Assembly: GCF_002754475.1 (NCBI RefSeq) | Contig: NZ_PEFL01000001.1 | Span: 744,001 to 808,000, forward strand | Direction of reading: 5' to 3' | Length of the DNA: 64,000 bases | DNA from: Comamonas sp. 26 | GTDB lineage: Bacteria > Pseudomonadota > Gammaproteobacteria > Burkholderiales > Burkholderiaceae_C | In this document: positions 25,659 through 34,471 of the stretch, in pieces | Position numbering within the stretch: position 1 is the first letter of the stretch | Layout of the letters: each line of letters begins with the position of its first letter | Translations under genes and position numbers: made by a program | The notes under the pieces: generated by a model | What the model was told of the DNA's origin: nothing | Seen by the model: the letters and a program-made list of their open reading frames with translations, nothing else | The model's database searches: none

Positions 25659-26795
25659 ATGAACTTCACACATACCGAAGACCGCCGCATGCTGGCGGAC
25701 AGCCTGAACCGCTTTGTCTCCGAGCAGTACGACATCGAGCACCGCAACCAGCTGGCCTATGGCGCTGAGGGCCACAGCCCCGCGCTGTATGCGCAGTTTG
25801 CCGACCTGGGTGCTATTGGCGCGCTGTTCCCTGAAGAGGTGGGCGGCTTCGGCGGCTCTGGTTTTGACATCAGCGTGGTGTTTGAGTCGCTGGGTCGTGG
25901 TCTGGTGGCCGAGCCTCTGCTGGGCGCACTGGTGGTGGGCCAGGCGCTGATTGCTGCAGGTACCGAATCGCAAAAGCAGAAGCTGGAAGCCATCGTGGCT
26001 GGCACTGTGATGGCTGCTCTGGCACATGACGAACCCGGCAGCCACTACGAGCTGAGCAACGTCAGCGCGACGGCTGTCAAGACGGCCACTGGCTGGGTGC
26101 TGAACGGTGCCAAGAGCGTGGTGGCCTTTGGCGAAAAAGCCGATCTGCTACTGGTGTCGGCCCGTACGGCTGGCGGACAGTTTGATGAAGCCGGTATCAG
26201 CCTGTTTCTGGTGGATGGCAATGCCGCTGGCCTGAGCAAGCGTGGTTACAGCTGCATGGAAGGTGGCCGCGCCGCCGAGCTGACTTTTGACTCAGTGCAA
26301 CTGAGCACCGAGGCGTTGTTGGGCACTGAAGGCCAGGGCCATGCGGTGCTGGAGCATGTGCAAGGCTTTGCGCTGCTGGCGCTGGCAGCCGAGGCGCTGG
26401 GTGCCATGGATGTGGCCAAGCAAAACACGCTGGAATATCTGCAGACCCGCAAGCAGTTTGGCGTGGCCATTGGCACCTTTCAGGCGCTGCAGCACCGCAT
26501 GGCTGATCTGTTGCTGGAAGTGGAGCAGGTGCGCTCCACCGTAGTCAACGCCGCTGACGCTATCGACAATGCCGAAGGTGTGGAGCGCGCCAAGATGCTG
26601 TCTGCGGCCAAGTACACCGTGGGCTATGTGGGTGCGATGGTGGCTGAGGAATGCATTCAGATGCATGGCGGCATTGGCATGACCTGGGAGTTGCCGCTGG
26701 CGCATTACGCCAAGCGACTGGTGATGATTGACCATCAGTTTGGCGATGAAGATCACCACCTAGCGCGATTCATGGCTTTGAGCCAGAACGCCTGA
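25659..26795 (+). CDS. acyl-CoA dehydrogenase (PimD-like small subunit)
   Basis: 378 residues. The start MNFTHTEDRRMLADSLNRFV and IGALFPEEVGGFGGSGFD match the PimD-type small subunit. HDEPGSHYELSNV replaces the usual SEPxAGSD loop, so substrate and flavin contacts differ from the larger paralogue. MHGGIGMTWELPLAHYAKR is conserved near the end. An AAGGAAT lies 12 bases before the ATG. With the gene at 24422 it probably forms one enzyme. The spacing of 26 bases implies co-transcription. It may have lost or altered catalytic function and serve as a structural partner; the sequence alone does not settle this. Confidence 0.9.
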   Translation: MNFTHTEDRRMLADSLNRFVSEQYDIEHRNQLAYGAEGHSPALYAQFADLGAIGALFPEEVGGFGGSGFDISVVFESLGRGLVAEPLLGALVVGQALIAAGTESQKQKLEAIVAGTVMAALAHDEPGSHYELSNVSATAVKTATGWVLNGAKSVVAFGEKADLLLVSARTAGGQFDEAGISLFLVDGNAAGLSKRGYSCMEGGRAAELTFDSVQLSTEALLGTEGQGHAVLEHVQGFALLALAAEALGAMDVAKQNTLEYLQTRKQFGVAIGTFQALQHRMADLLLEVEQVRSTVVNAADAIDNAEGVERAKMLSAAKYTVGYVGAMVAEECIQMHGGIGMTWELPLAHYAKRLVMIDHQFGDEDHHLARFMALSQNA

Positions 26796-26865
26796 TTGAG
26801 CGAAAACCGGCCTTGCCTTGTGCAAGGCCTTGGGTCTTCCAGAGACAGGGATTGGAGAACAGAAA

Positions 26866-28101
26866 ATGAGCAGTCAGCAAGAATTACCGGACGACTTGGA
26901 CTTTCCTCTGGAGGGCGTGCGCGTACTGGATTTGTCGCGCGTGTTTGCCGGCCCTTTGTGTGGTCAGGTTCTGGCCGACTTTGGCGCAGAAGTCATCAAG
27001 GTGGAGCACCCCCAGCGCGGCGATGACACCCGTGACTGGGGTCACCGCATCGGCAAGACCGAGACTACCTACTACAACAGCATGAACCGCAACAAGCGGT
27101 CCATCACGCTGGATCTGCAAAACGCCGAGGCCATTCAGATCATTTATGATCTGCTGCCTCAGTTTGATGTGGTGATTCACAACTTCAAGCATGGCGGTGC
27201 GGACAAACTGGGTCTGGGCTATGACAAGCTCAAGTCCATCAAGCCGGAGCTGATTTACTGCAGCGTGGCGGGCTACAGCAGCGACACTCCCGAAGCCAAG
27301 CGACCCGGCTACGACCTGGTGATTCAGGCCGAAGCAGGCCTGATGGCCATCAACGGTGTGGAAGGAACACCGCCCTTGAAATTCGGCGTGGCCGTGGTCG
27401 ACATGATGACCGGCATGTATGCCGCGCAAGCCGTGCTGGCCGCGCTCTATCGCAAGAGCCGTACCGGTCGTGGCCGCAAGATTGAAATGTCTCTGTATGA
27501 CTGCGGTCTGACGATCACCGGCTATTACGGGCTGGATTCCATGCAGCTGGGCCACGACACACAGCGCTATGGCAATGCCCACCCCTCCATCGTGCCCTAT
27601 GGCCTCTTCGAGGCGGCCGATGGTCCGCTGATCATCGCCGTGGGTAATAACAGCCAGTTCGACAAGTTCTGTCGCCAGGTAGTGATGCGGCCCGACATCG
27701 TCGAGAACCCGCGTTTTGCGACCAATGTGGAACGGGCCAGGAACCGCATGGAGTTGCTACCCCTGATGACCGAGGTCATTGGTGGCTTGGCGCGCGATGA
27801 GCTGTTGGAACGCATGGCTGCCTGCGGTATTCCCAGCGGTCGTGTGGCTGGCCTGCACGAAGCGCTGACTAGCGAGCGCACGCGCCAGGCTGGTGTTTTC
27901 CAGCAAATGCCCCATCCGGTGGCCGGCCAGACCTGGGTGTTTGCTCCGCCCTATCGATTGGACGGTCAGCTGCTGCCGATTCGCAAGGCACCACCTGTGC
28001 TGGGTGAAGGTACGCGCGAAGTGCTGCAGCAACTGCTGCAGCTGCCCGAAGCGGAGTTACAGGCGCTACAGGCCAAGGGCGTGCTGACCTTGCCTGTCTG
28101 A
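26866..28101 (+). CDS. CaiB/BaiF-family (class III) CoA-transferase
   Basis: 411 residues. LEGVRVLDLSRVFAGPLCGQ and LADFGAEVIKVEHPQRGDDTR at the N-terminus, NRNKRSITLDL, and GYDLVIQAEAGLMAING, where the Asp forms the acyl-anhydride intermediate, are all class III transferase signatures. It moves CoA between carboxylic acids and would activate the substrate without ATP. This takes the place of the acyl-CoA ligase (PimA) of pim clusters. GGAG lies 9 bases before the ATG at 26866, which decides the start over the upstream Met at 26818. CoA donor and acceptor cannot be read from sequence; succinyl-CoA is common in the family. Confidence 0.92.
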   Translation: MSSQQELPDDLDFPLEGVRVLDLSRVFAGPLCGQVLADFGAEVIKVEHPQRGDDTRDWGHRIGKTETTYYNSMNRNKRSITLDLQNAEAIQIIYDLLPQFDVVIHNFKHGGADKLGLGYDKLKSIKPELIYCSVAGYSSDTPEAKRPGYDLVIQAEAGLMAINGVEGTPPLKFGVAVVDMMTGMYAAQAVLAALYRKSRTGRGRKIEMSLYDCGLTITGYYGLDSMQLGHDTQRYGNAHPSIVPYGLFEAADGPLIIAVGNNSQFDKFCRQVVMRPDIVENPRFATNVERARNRMELLPLMTEVIGGLARDELLERMAACGIPSGRVAGLHEALTSERTRQAGVFQQMPHPVAGQTWVFAPPYRLDGQLLPIRKAPPVLGEGTREVLQQLLQLPEAELQALQAKGVLTLPV

Positions 28102-28137
28102 ACTCATCGATTCCTAGAACAACTACCGGAGACAAAT

Positions 28138-29118
28138 ATGCAAACATCCATGGGCCGCCGCTTGGTATTGGCGGCAGTTGCCGCAGCCAGCCTGGGAGCG
28201 GGTCTGTCCGCGCAGGCCAGCGAATTCCCGAACCGCCCCATCACTCTGATAGTGCCTTTCCCGGCCGGTGGGCCCACGGACCGCCATATGCGCATACTGG
28301 CCGACATCGCCAGCAAACATTTGGGGCAGGCCATCATTGTTGACAACCGACCAGGTGCTGGTGGTACCTTGGGCCCGGGTACGGTGGCTCGCACGGCAAA
28401 GCCTGATGGTTACACGATTGTCCAGTTCCCCATGTCGATGCTGCGCATGGCGCATATGCAGAAAACGGCCTGGAATCCGCTCACCGACTTCACTTACATC
28501 ATTGGGGTCTCGGGCTACACCTTTGGTGTGGCAGTGCGCACGGATTCACCGTATCGCAACTTCAACGACTACATTGCTGCGGCACGCAAGAGTCCAGGCA
28601 AGATCGACTACGGCTCGACCGGCATCGGATCGTCACCCCACCTGCTGATGGAAGAGCTGGCCGAGAACGCCAAAGTGTCGCTCAACCATGTGCCCTTCAA
28701 GGGCGACGCCGATCTGCAGCAGGCGCTGTTGGGCGGCCATCTGGCGGCGGAGAGCGGGGCCTCTGGCTGGGAGCCTCATGTGGAAAGCGGCAAGATGCGC
28801 TTGCTTGTCACCTTTGGTGAAAAGCGGACCCAACGCTGGCCCGATGTACCTACCGCCAAGGAACTGGGTTATGGCGTGGTGTCGCTCTCTCCCTATGGGT
28901 TGGCAGGCCCCAAAGGCATGGATCCCGCCGTGGTGCAGAGGCTGCATGATGCGTTCAAGAAAGCCATGGACGATCCACGCCACACCGAGGTGTTGACGCA
29001 GCTTAATCAGGGGATGTGGTACCGATCCGGTGCGGACTATCTGCAATGGGCCAAGGATGCCTATGCCAAGGACAAGGTGCTGATCGAGCGCTTGGGTCTG
29101 GCAGCCAACGCGAAATGA
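28138..29118 (+). CDS. Bug-family (TTT) periplasmic solute-binding protein
   Basis: 326 residues with a Sec-type signal containing GRRLVLAAVAAASLGAG and ending AQAS. The Bug core begins FPNRPITLIVPFPAGGPTDRHMRI, followed by IIVDNRPGAGGTLG, a ligand loop. It lies 36 bases after the CoA-transferase stop; GGAGACAAAT precedes the ATG. It is probably the high-affinity receptor for the dicarboxylate degraded by this cluster. It is most like the Bug protein at 5637, including the DRxMR segment and the GASGW region. No TTT membrane genes are nearby. Confidence 0.9.
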   Translation: MQTSMGRRLVLAAVAAASLGAGLSAQASEFPNRPITLIVPFPAGGPTDRHMRILADIASKHLGQAIIVDNRPGAGGTLGPGTVARTAKPDGYTIVQFPMSMLRMAHMQKTAWNPLTDFTYIIGVSGYTFGVAVRTDSPYRNFNDYIAAARKSPGKIDYGSTGIGSSPHLLMEELAENAKVSLNHVPFKGDADLQQALLGGHLAAESGASGWEPHVESGKMRLLVTFGEKRTQRWPDVPTAKELGYGVVSLSPYGLAGPKGMDPAVVQRLHDAFKKAMDDPRHTEVLTQLNQGMWYRSGADYLQWAKDAYAKDKVLIERLGLAANAK

Positions 29119-29198
29119 AATCAGCTTGGTGTGCATGTTCCTTGCCTCCATAGAGCCCTGCAAAGCCGGTTTATGCAGGAGTGGTTCATGCAGAAACC

Positions 29199-29262
29199 AA
29201 AATTTTTAATTCCTGAATTCATAGCTGCCAGCGCTTTCTAAATAAGTGCTGGCATCCATTTC
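29199..29262. repeat. AGCTGC/AGCGCT intergenic hairpin
   Basis: The arms ATAGCTGCCAGCGCTTTCTA and AAGTGCTGGCATCCATTT form an imperfect hairpin. It shares the cores of the elements near 7747, 17131, 22941 and 42075, and lies between the Bug gene and etfB. Confidence 0.5.
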
Positions 29263-29290
29263 AATCACTAATCTGTGGAATAGCAGCAGC

Positions 29291-30040
29291 ATGAAGGTAT
29301 TGGTCCCTGTCAAGCGCGTGGTGGACTACAACGTGAAGGTCCGCGTCAAATCGGACGGCACGGGTGTAGACATCGCCAACGTCAAGATGAGCATGAACCC
29401 CTTTGACGAAATCGCCGTCGAAGAGGCCGTGCGCCTCAAAGAAAAAGGCGTGGTGACCGAGGTCATCGTCGTCTCCTGCGGTGTGGCTCAGTGCCAGGAA
29501 ACCCTGCGCACCGCCATGGCCATCGGTGCCGATCGCGGCATTCTGGTGGAAACCGATGTGGACCTGCAGCCCCTGGCCATCGCCAAGCTCCTCAAGGCCT
29601 TGGTCGACAAAGAGCAGCCCGGTCTCGTGATTCTGGGCAAGCAAGCCATTGATGGCGACAACAACCAGACCGGCCAGATGCTGGCTGCGCTGACCGATCT
29701 GCCCCAGGCCACGTTCGCCTCCAAGGTGGAAGTCGCTGGTGACAAGGTCAGCGTCAGCCGTGAAGTCGACGGTGGTCTGGAGACTCTGTCTCTGTCCATC
29801 CCCGCCATCATCACCACCGACCTGCGCCTGAACGAGCCCCGCTACGTCACCTTGCCCAACATCATGAAGGCCAAGAAAAAGCAGCTCGACACCTTCAAGC
29901 CTGAAGACCTGGGCGTGGACGTTGCTCCCCGCCTCAAGACCCTGAAGGTGGCAGAGCCCGCAAAGCGCGGCGCTGGCGTCAAGGTGGCCGATGTGGCGGC
30001 CCTGGTCGACAAGCTCAAGAACGAAGCCAAAGTGATCTAA
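29291..30040 (+). CDS. etfB: electron transfer flavoprotein subunit beta
   Basis: 249 residues, full length. [19 protein letters not shown] at the start, [18 protein letters not shown] and [18 protein letters not shown] are EtfB signatures; the AMP-binding region and the recognition loop that docks dehydrogenases are intact. With EtfA it collects electrons from acyl-CoA dehydrogenases and hands them to ETF:quinone oxidoreductase. The start at 29291 was chosen against a frame extension. The gene lies 14 bases before etfA and 170 bases after the Bug gene, so it may have its own promoter. In Comamonadaceae etfBA is often a housekeeping pair, but here it serves the neighbouring dehydrogenases. 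Confidence 0.96.
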   Translation: MKVLVPVKRVVDYNVKVRVKSDGTGVDIANVKMSMNPFDEIAVEEAVRLKEKGVVTEVIVVSCGVAQCQETLRTAMAIGADRGILVETDVDLQPLAIAKLLKALVDKEQPGLVILGKQAIDGDNNQTGQMLAALTDLPQATFASKVEVAGDKVSVSREVDGGLETLSLSIPAIITTDLRLNEPRYVTLPNIMKAKKKQLDTFKPEDLGVDVAPRLKTLKVAEPAKRGAGVKVADVAALVDKLKNEAKVI

Positions 30041-30054
30041 AGGAAGAACGACAA

Positions 30055-30987
30055 ATGACATCCCTCGTTATTGCTGAACACGACAACGCTTCAATCAAGC
30101 CTGCGACCCTGAACACTGTGACGGCTGCCGCTGCCTGCGGCGGTGATGTCCATGTGCTGGTGGCTGGCGAAGGCGCTGCTGCGGCCGCCGCTGCGGCCGC
30201 CCAGATCGCTGGTGTCTCCAAGGTCATCCACGCTGACGGCGCAAGCCTCAAAGACGGCCTGGCCGAGAACGTGGCAGCTCAAGTGCTGGCCATTGCCTCC
30301 AGCTACAGCCATATCCTGTTCCCCTCGACCGCTGCCGGCAAGAACGTGGCTCCCCGCGTGGCCGCCAAGCTGGACGTGGCCCAGATCAGCGACATCACCA
30401 AGGTGGATGCGCCTGACACCTTCGAGCGTCCCATCTACGCCGGTAACGCCATTGCCACCGTGCAGTCCGCTGATGCCGTCAAGGTCATCACCGTGCGCAC
30501 CACCGGCTTTGACGCCGCTGCTGCCACTGGTGGCTCCGCTGCTGTGGAAGCCGTGGCTGCCGTGGCCGACTCCGGCAAGAGTGCTTTTGTAGGCCGCGAA
30601 GTGACCAAGAGCGAGCGCCCTGAACTCACTGCTGCCAAGATCATCGTCTCCGGTGGTCGCGCCCTGGGCTCGGCCGAGAAGTTCACCGAAGTCATGTCGC
30701 CCCTGGCCGACAAGCTCGGTGCTGCCATCGGTGCGTCCCGTGCCGCCGTCGATGCGGGCTACGCCCCCAACGACCTGCAAGTGGGCCAGACCGGCAAGAT
30801 TGTGGCGCCTCAGCTGTATATCGCCTGCGGTATCTCGGGTGCCATTCAGCATCTGGCAGGCATGAAGGACTCCAAGGTGATCGTGGCGATCAACAAGGAC
30901 CCTGAGGCACCGATCTTCTCGGTGGCTGACTATGGGCTGGAAGCAGACCTGTTCGCCGCTTTACCTGAAATGACTCAGGTCATTTGA
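30055..30987 (+). CDS. etfA: electron transfer flavoprotein subunit alpha
   Basis: 310 residues. The N-terminal domain reads LVIAEHDNASIKPATLNTVTAA, and the C-terminal FAD-binding domain contains IIVSGGRALGSAEKF, GAAIGASRAAVDAGYAP, VGQTGKIVAPQLYIACG and IVAINKDPEAPIFSVADYG, all typical EtfA. It binds FAD and forms the ETF heterodimer in the cytoplasm. The gene follows etfB by 14 bases with GGAAGAACGAC before the ATG. It is Ala-rich near residues 39-52 (EGAAAAAAAAAQIAG). Confidence 0.96.
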   Translation: MTSLVIAEHDNASIKPATLNTVTAAAACGGDVHVLVAGEGAAAAAAAAAQIAGVSKVIHADGASLKDGLAENVAAQVLAIASSYSHILFPSTAAGKNVAPRVAAKLDVAQISDITKVDAPDTFERPIYAGNAIATVQSADAVKVITVRTTGFDAAAATGGSAAVEAVAAVADSGKSAFVGREVTKSERPELTAAKIIVSGGRALGSAEKFTEVMSPLADKLGAAIGASRAAVDAGYAPNDLQVGQTGKIVAPQLYIACGISGAIQHLAGMKDSKVIVAINKDPEAPIFSVADYGLEADLFAALPEMTQVI

Positions 30988-31146
30988 TCTGTAAAAAAGT
31001 CTGACTTCGGGGGGAGTTGGCCTTTTGATGAAACGATGGGCCGAGGTGTGACGCAGAACATATCCGGGCCACACATGCTTTGTATGAATGTTGTCCGCGC
31101 TGCCGCAAGTGGCGTTGGCAATGCGATCTGACCAAGTGAGACAACC

Positions 31147-32133
31147 ATGCCAAATAGCGTTTCCCGCCGAACCTTCATCGGTACCGCTGCAGCCGGTGCA
31201 GCCCTTTTGTCGCCAGCAGTGCGCGCACAAGGCTCATGGCCCAACAAACCCATCCGTATCGTTGTTCCCTATACGGCTGGCGGCTTCACCGACCAGATGG
31301 CGCGCCTGCTGCAGGTAGGGCTGCAAAAGGCATTGGGTCAGCCCATCATCATTGATAACAAGCCGGGTGCGAACAGCTTGATCGGTGTCGATAATCTGGC
31401 GAAATCTGCAGCCGACGGCTATACGTTTGGGGTCGTGATTCCTGCCTTTTCGGCAAACACCACGCTGTACACCAAGCTGCCCTACAACCCGAAGAAAGAT
31501 CTGGTTGGTGTATCGCTGATGGGCGTTTCTCCATTGGTGGCGGCTGTAGCCAACAATGCGCCGTTTAAGACAACTCAGGAACTGATTAGTTATGCCAAGG
31601 CGCATCCGGGTAAGGTGGCTTTTGGCTCGTCGGGAAGCGGCTCCAGTGCGCACCTGACGACAGAATTGATGAAGCTGTTGACCAAGACGGACATGATTCA
31701 TGTGCCCTATAAAGGCGCTGCACCTGCGCTGACCGATCTCATGGGGGGCCAGATTCCGTTGTTTCTTGATCCGCCTCCCAACCTGATTCAGCCCGCCAAG
31801 GCAGGTCGAATCCGTCTGATCGGCGTGGCCAGTGAAAAGCGTCTGGCCGTTTTGCCCGATGTCCCCACATTTGCAGAGCAGGGCATCCCTGACTTGCTGG
31901 GTAGCACCTGGGCCGCCATGATTGCCCCGGCAGGAGTTCCGAAAGAGATCGTGCAGCGCATGTCCGCAGAAGTGGCTCGCATTATTCGTAGCCCCGAAAT
32001 CTCGCAGCGCATGGCGCAGACCATGGGCACTTTTGCGGAAGGCTCTACGCCTGAAGAATGCGATCGCTTTATTGCTGCAGAAACCGCAAAGTGGGGCCGT
32101 GTGATCCGCGATGCGAAGGTGACGCTCGATTAA
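31147..32133 (+). CDS. Bug-family (TTT) periplasmic solute-binding protein
   Basis: 328 residues. Tat-type N-terminus (SVSRRTFIGTAAAGAALLSPAVRAQ), Bug opening WPNKPIRIVVPYTAGGFTDQ and the loop IIIDNKPGANSLIG, and later YKGAAPALTDLMGG. It is 160 bases after etfA and the last gene of the rightward run before the tRNA. GTGAGACAACC before the ATG is a moderate ribosome site. It is the fourth Bug protein in 32 kb, more like that at 1373 than those at 5637 and 28138. Ligand unknown. Confidence 0.9.
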   Translation: MPNSVSRRTFIGTAAAGAALLSPAVRAQGSWPNKPIRIVVPYTAGGFTDQMARLLQVGLQKALGQPIIIDNKPGANSLIGVDNLAKSAADGYTFGVVIPAFSANTTLYTKLPYNPKKDLVGVSLMGVSPLVAAVANNAPFKTTQELISYAKAHPGKVAFGSSGSGSSAHLTTELMKLLTKTDMIHVPYKGAAPALTDLMGGQIPLFLDPPPNLIQPAKAGRIRLIGVASEKRLAVLPDVPTFAEQGIPDLLGSTWAAMIAPAGVPKEIVQRMSAEVARIIRSPEISQRMAQTMGTFAEGSTPEECDRFIAAETAKWGRVIRDAKVTLD

Positions 32134-32203
32134 ACGAGGGCTTGCCGGCTTGATCCCTCATGCATGTGCCTGCATGAGGGAGTGAGCTGGTACAGACGGA
32201 CAA

Positions 32204-32233
32204 AAGGGGTTAGATCTTTCGATCTAACCCCTT
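32204..32233. terminator. hairpin terminator between Bug gene and tRNA-Pro
   Basis: A 13-base perfect stem (AAGGGGTTAGATC / GATCTAACCCCTT) with a TTTC loop (GAAA on the other strand), directly beyond the 3' end of the leftward tRNA-Pro and 70 bases after the Bug stop. It can stop both transcripts. Confidence 0.7.
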
Positions 32234-32239
32234 GTCGTT

Positions 32240-32316
32240 TGGTCGGAGCGGCGGGATTCGAACTCGCGACCCTCTGCTCCCAAAGCAGATGCGCTACCAG
32301 GCTGCGCTACGCTCCG
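32240..32316 (-). tRNA. tRNA-Pro, anticodon TGG
   Basis: The reverse strand gives a 77-base cloverleaf: acceptor CGGAGCG paired with CGCTCCG, discriminator A, encoded CCA, anticodon loop TTTGGGA (anticodon TGG) closed by TCTGC/GCAGA, and the GAGTTCGAATCCC T-arm. Folded by eye. Confidence 0.95.
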
Positions 32317-32564
32317 TAAGCAATTATTCTAGCGCAGTTTCGGGTTCACTTTCTTCTGATCGACATTTTTGTAGAAAAAGTGGCTGGATTCACTGCTTAA
32401 GTCTGGAGCAAAGACGCGAGATTAATCAGCACATGCTCGCACTCAGCCATGAAATGAAAAGTTGCGGAATGCCCAATGCTATCGTTGATACGTCATTTTA
32501 TTGCTCCTGAAATAAGAGCGATATACGCTTGTTGCTAAAGCGTCGGAGGTGATAATCTCTTCAG

Positions 32565-33107
32565 ATGCATGCACCTGTGAATCTGGAATTTCGAGATTTT
32601 GATGACGGCGATCTCTCGGTCATCGCCAGTGCCATGGGCGATTCGCAGGTCATGCGCTATTACGGACTGGAAACCACGCACACCGATGCTCTGGCCATTG
32701 CCCGTGAACAATTGAGCTGGTACCGCGAACTGGACGCAGAGGGCGCAGGCTGGTGGCAGGCCATTTGTCTGAATGGTCACCCCATTGGTGCCATAGGTGC
32801 CTATGACCGCGATGCAGACAGCGACAGCGCTGAACTTGGCTACTGGCTGCTGCCAAGCCACTGGGGCCGGGGTGTCATGCGCTCAGCCCTGCCGCAATGC
32901 TTGCCTAGCGTTTTTCAGCAACTCAATCTGCACAGTCTGGTGGCTTATGTTGAGCCTGAAAATCAGGTGTCGATCAAGCTGCTGATGGCCTGCGGCTTTG
33001 CTTATGAAGGGCTGCTGCGTGAATGCACCAGGCGGGGAGATGACTACGTGTCACTTCATCGTTTCTCGATGCTAGCGAGGGAGCTGGAGTTCCCAGCTGG
33101 ACTCTAA
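32565..33107 (+). CDS. GNAT-family N-acetyltransferase (RimJ/RimL-like)
   Basis: 180 residues. Acetyl-CoA-dependent acetyltransferase fold: early FRDFDDGDLSVIASAMGDSQVMRYYG, ELGYWLLPSHWGRGVMRSAL with the acetyl-CoA loop (RGV/G instead of the common RGxGxA), and VEPENQVSIKLLMACGFAYEGLLRE near the C-terminus. This pattern is typical of the RimJ/RimL group that acetylates proteins, amino acids or drugs. The gene is monocistronic, with a strong terminator at 33183. The substrate is unknown. It sits at the edge of an insertion-sequence-rich stretch. Confidence 0.9.
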   Translation: MHAPVNLEFRDFDDGDLSVIASAMGDSQVMRYYGLETTHTDALAIAREQLSWYRELDAEGAGWWQAICLNGHPIGAIGAYDRDADSDSAELGYWLLPSHWGRGVMRSALPQCLPSVFQQLNLHSLVAYVEPENQVSIKLLMACGFAYEGLLRECTRRGDDYVSLHRFSMLARELEFPAGL

Positions 33108-33182
33108 TTGCAGCGGAAATAAGAGAGTTGCTGTGGCTTGGAAATACGCGTAAACACGCCGCTATCAACGATGGAAACCAAT

Positions 33183-33208
33183 AAAAAAGCGCCTGAAAGG
33201 CGCTTTTT
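33183..33208 (+). terminator. rho-independent terminator of the GNAT gene
   Basis: Stem AAAAAAGCGCCT / AGGCGCTTTTTT with a 3-base loop GAA and a T tail, 75 bases after the GNAT stop codon. Confidence 0.85.
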
Positions 33209-33316
33209 TATTCATCTGGCGGACCGACGTCCCCCCGTTTTCAGTAGCGATTGGCTTTGGAGTCCGGGGCTAATTTAACTGGTTTTGGATCAGCCGCCGT
33301 ACACAGGCGGCAGGCG

Positions 33317-34070
33317 TCAATCCGTCAAGTACTTTCTTGTGGCGCTCCTCGTTGTATTCCCGGCGCTGGGCTCGACGATCAATCGGGCATGCGCCAGATT
33401 GGTGAACCAAGGCTCATTTAGACATTCATCGTTGAATCGTCCATTGAATGATTCGATGTAGGTGTTCTGGTTGAGTTTGCCCAGTTCGATCAGGAACAGT
33501 TGCACGCCTCGCGCATGTGTCCAGCTCACCATTGCATGGCCGCAGAACTCCTTGTCGTTGTCGGTTCTGATCGCCTTGGGCAACCCGCGCGTATTGACCA
33601 ACTGACCCAGGATACGCACCAGGTGGTTGCCACTCAGTGCACGCTCTGGCACGATGAGCGTCATCCACCACGGTCAAGTTCTTGATGCTGCTCCCTTCGG
33701 CGGTGCGGTCAAACACGAAGTCCATGGACCACATTTGGTTGGCCGCCGTCGGGCGCTCCAAGGGATGTTGTTCTGCCAGCGGGATCTTTTTGCGTTTGCG
33801 TCTCTTCACTTGCAGACCCGCCTGGGCATACAGGCGATCCACCCGCTTGTAGTTCACCAACTCGCCAGCCTGGCGCAACTTCAGATAGATCATGCCGGCA
33901 CCGTAACGTCGATGACGTTGCGCCAAAGCGATAATCTTCTGCCTGAGGACGCAGTTGCGATCCGTCACCGGCTGATAGCTGTAGGCGCTGGGGCTCATGC
34001 CAATGACGCGCGGTGCTCGTCGTTCGCTTAGCCCTTGGGTCGTTCATGTGGCGCACCAGCTCCGGCCTTG
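33317..34070 (-). pseudogene. IS3-family transposase orfB, frameshifted
   Basis: The frame starting near 33998 reads YSYQPVTDRNCVLRQKII, RRYGAGMIYLKLRQAGELVNYKRVDRLYAQAGL and MWSMDFVFDRTAEG with the first catalytic Asp. It then loses the frame near 33660. A second frame (to 33317) continues VPERALSGNHLVRIL, AIRTDNDKEFCG with the second Asp, and NQNTYIESFNGRFNDECLNE with the catalytic Glu. The join TVVDDAHR/TLIVPERAL shows a small deletion. All three DDE residues can still be recognised, but no single polypeptide carries them. The C-terminus past LAHARLIVEPSAGN is also altered. It belongs with the orfA remnant at 34080. Confidence 0.85.
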
Positions 34071-34079
34071 CGGATGCGC

Positions 34080-34344
34080 TTACCACTTTTTTCGCAAGGC
34101 CTCTTTCGTGACCTCGTTCTCCAGCATGGCTTCAGCCAGCAGGCGCTTGAGCCGAGTATTTTCGGTTTCCAGCTCCTTGAGTCGCTTGGCATCCGAGACC
34201 GCTATGCAGCCGAACTTTGCTGCGCCATAGATAGTAGCTCGCTTACGAGAAACCGTGCCTGCGGCACAACTCTGCTACCGGTAGCTCTGATTCAACGTCC
34301 CTCAGGAAGCCAATGATCTGTTCTTCGCTATATCGCTTTTTCAC
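34080..34344 (-). pseudogene. IS3-family orfA, interrupted
   Basis: A GTG at 34344 starts VKKRYSEEQIIGFLRDVESE, then LCRRHGFS, and a TAA at 34243-34245 follows directly. Further along, ASYYLWRSK, a frameshift, and SDAKRLKELETENTRLKRLL with EALRKKW complete the expected HTH and leucine-zipper protein. There are thus at least two inactivating lesions. Confidence 0.85.
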
Positions 34345-34431
34345 GCCCAATCTCCTGTCGTTTGAGATTGGACTCCAAGCTCAGCTGCGACTCAAATCTG
34401 GGGGGACTTCGCTCAGACGGTAGCCGTGGCT

Positions 34432-34471
34432 GGGGTTGGGGTTGGGGTTGGGGTTGGGGTTGGGGTTGGGG
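34432..34471 (+). repeat. (GGGGTT)6 plus GGGG tandem repeat, potential G-quadruplex
   Basis: Six complete GGGGTT units followed by GGGG: seven four-G tracts separated by TT, all on the + strand. It is the telomere-type repeat of Tetrahymena in sequence and can form G-quadruplexes. It lies 20 bases outside the right end of the IS3 remnant. Confidence 0.95.

Larger units (their letters stand above)
33225..34411 (-). mobile_element. IS3-family insertion sequence, decayed
   Basis: About 1.19 kb carrying leftward orfA and orfB remnants. The ends CGACGTCCCCCC (33225-33236) and GGGGGGACTTCG (34400-34411) are inverted copies differing at one position, and the similarity continues a few bases inside. 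No clear target-site duplication was seen. Gene order and size fit the IS3 family, probably the IS407 or a related group. It lies 120 bases from the GNAT gene and adjoins a G-rich hexamer repeat. Confidence 0.75.

Noticed and set aside
32232..32510. Forward open frame starting [16 protein letters not shown]
   Set aside because: It is the antisense of tRNA-Pro plus flanking sequence, a well-known false protein.
32240..33224. tRNA-Pro as attachment site of a genomic island
   Set aside because: The 3' end of the tRNA points left, toward the core-like Bug and etf genes; no integrase or repeated tRNA end was found.
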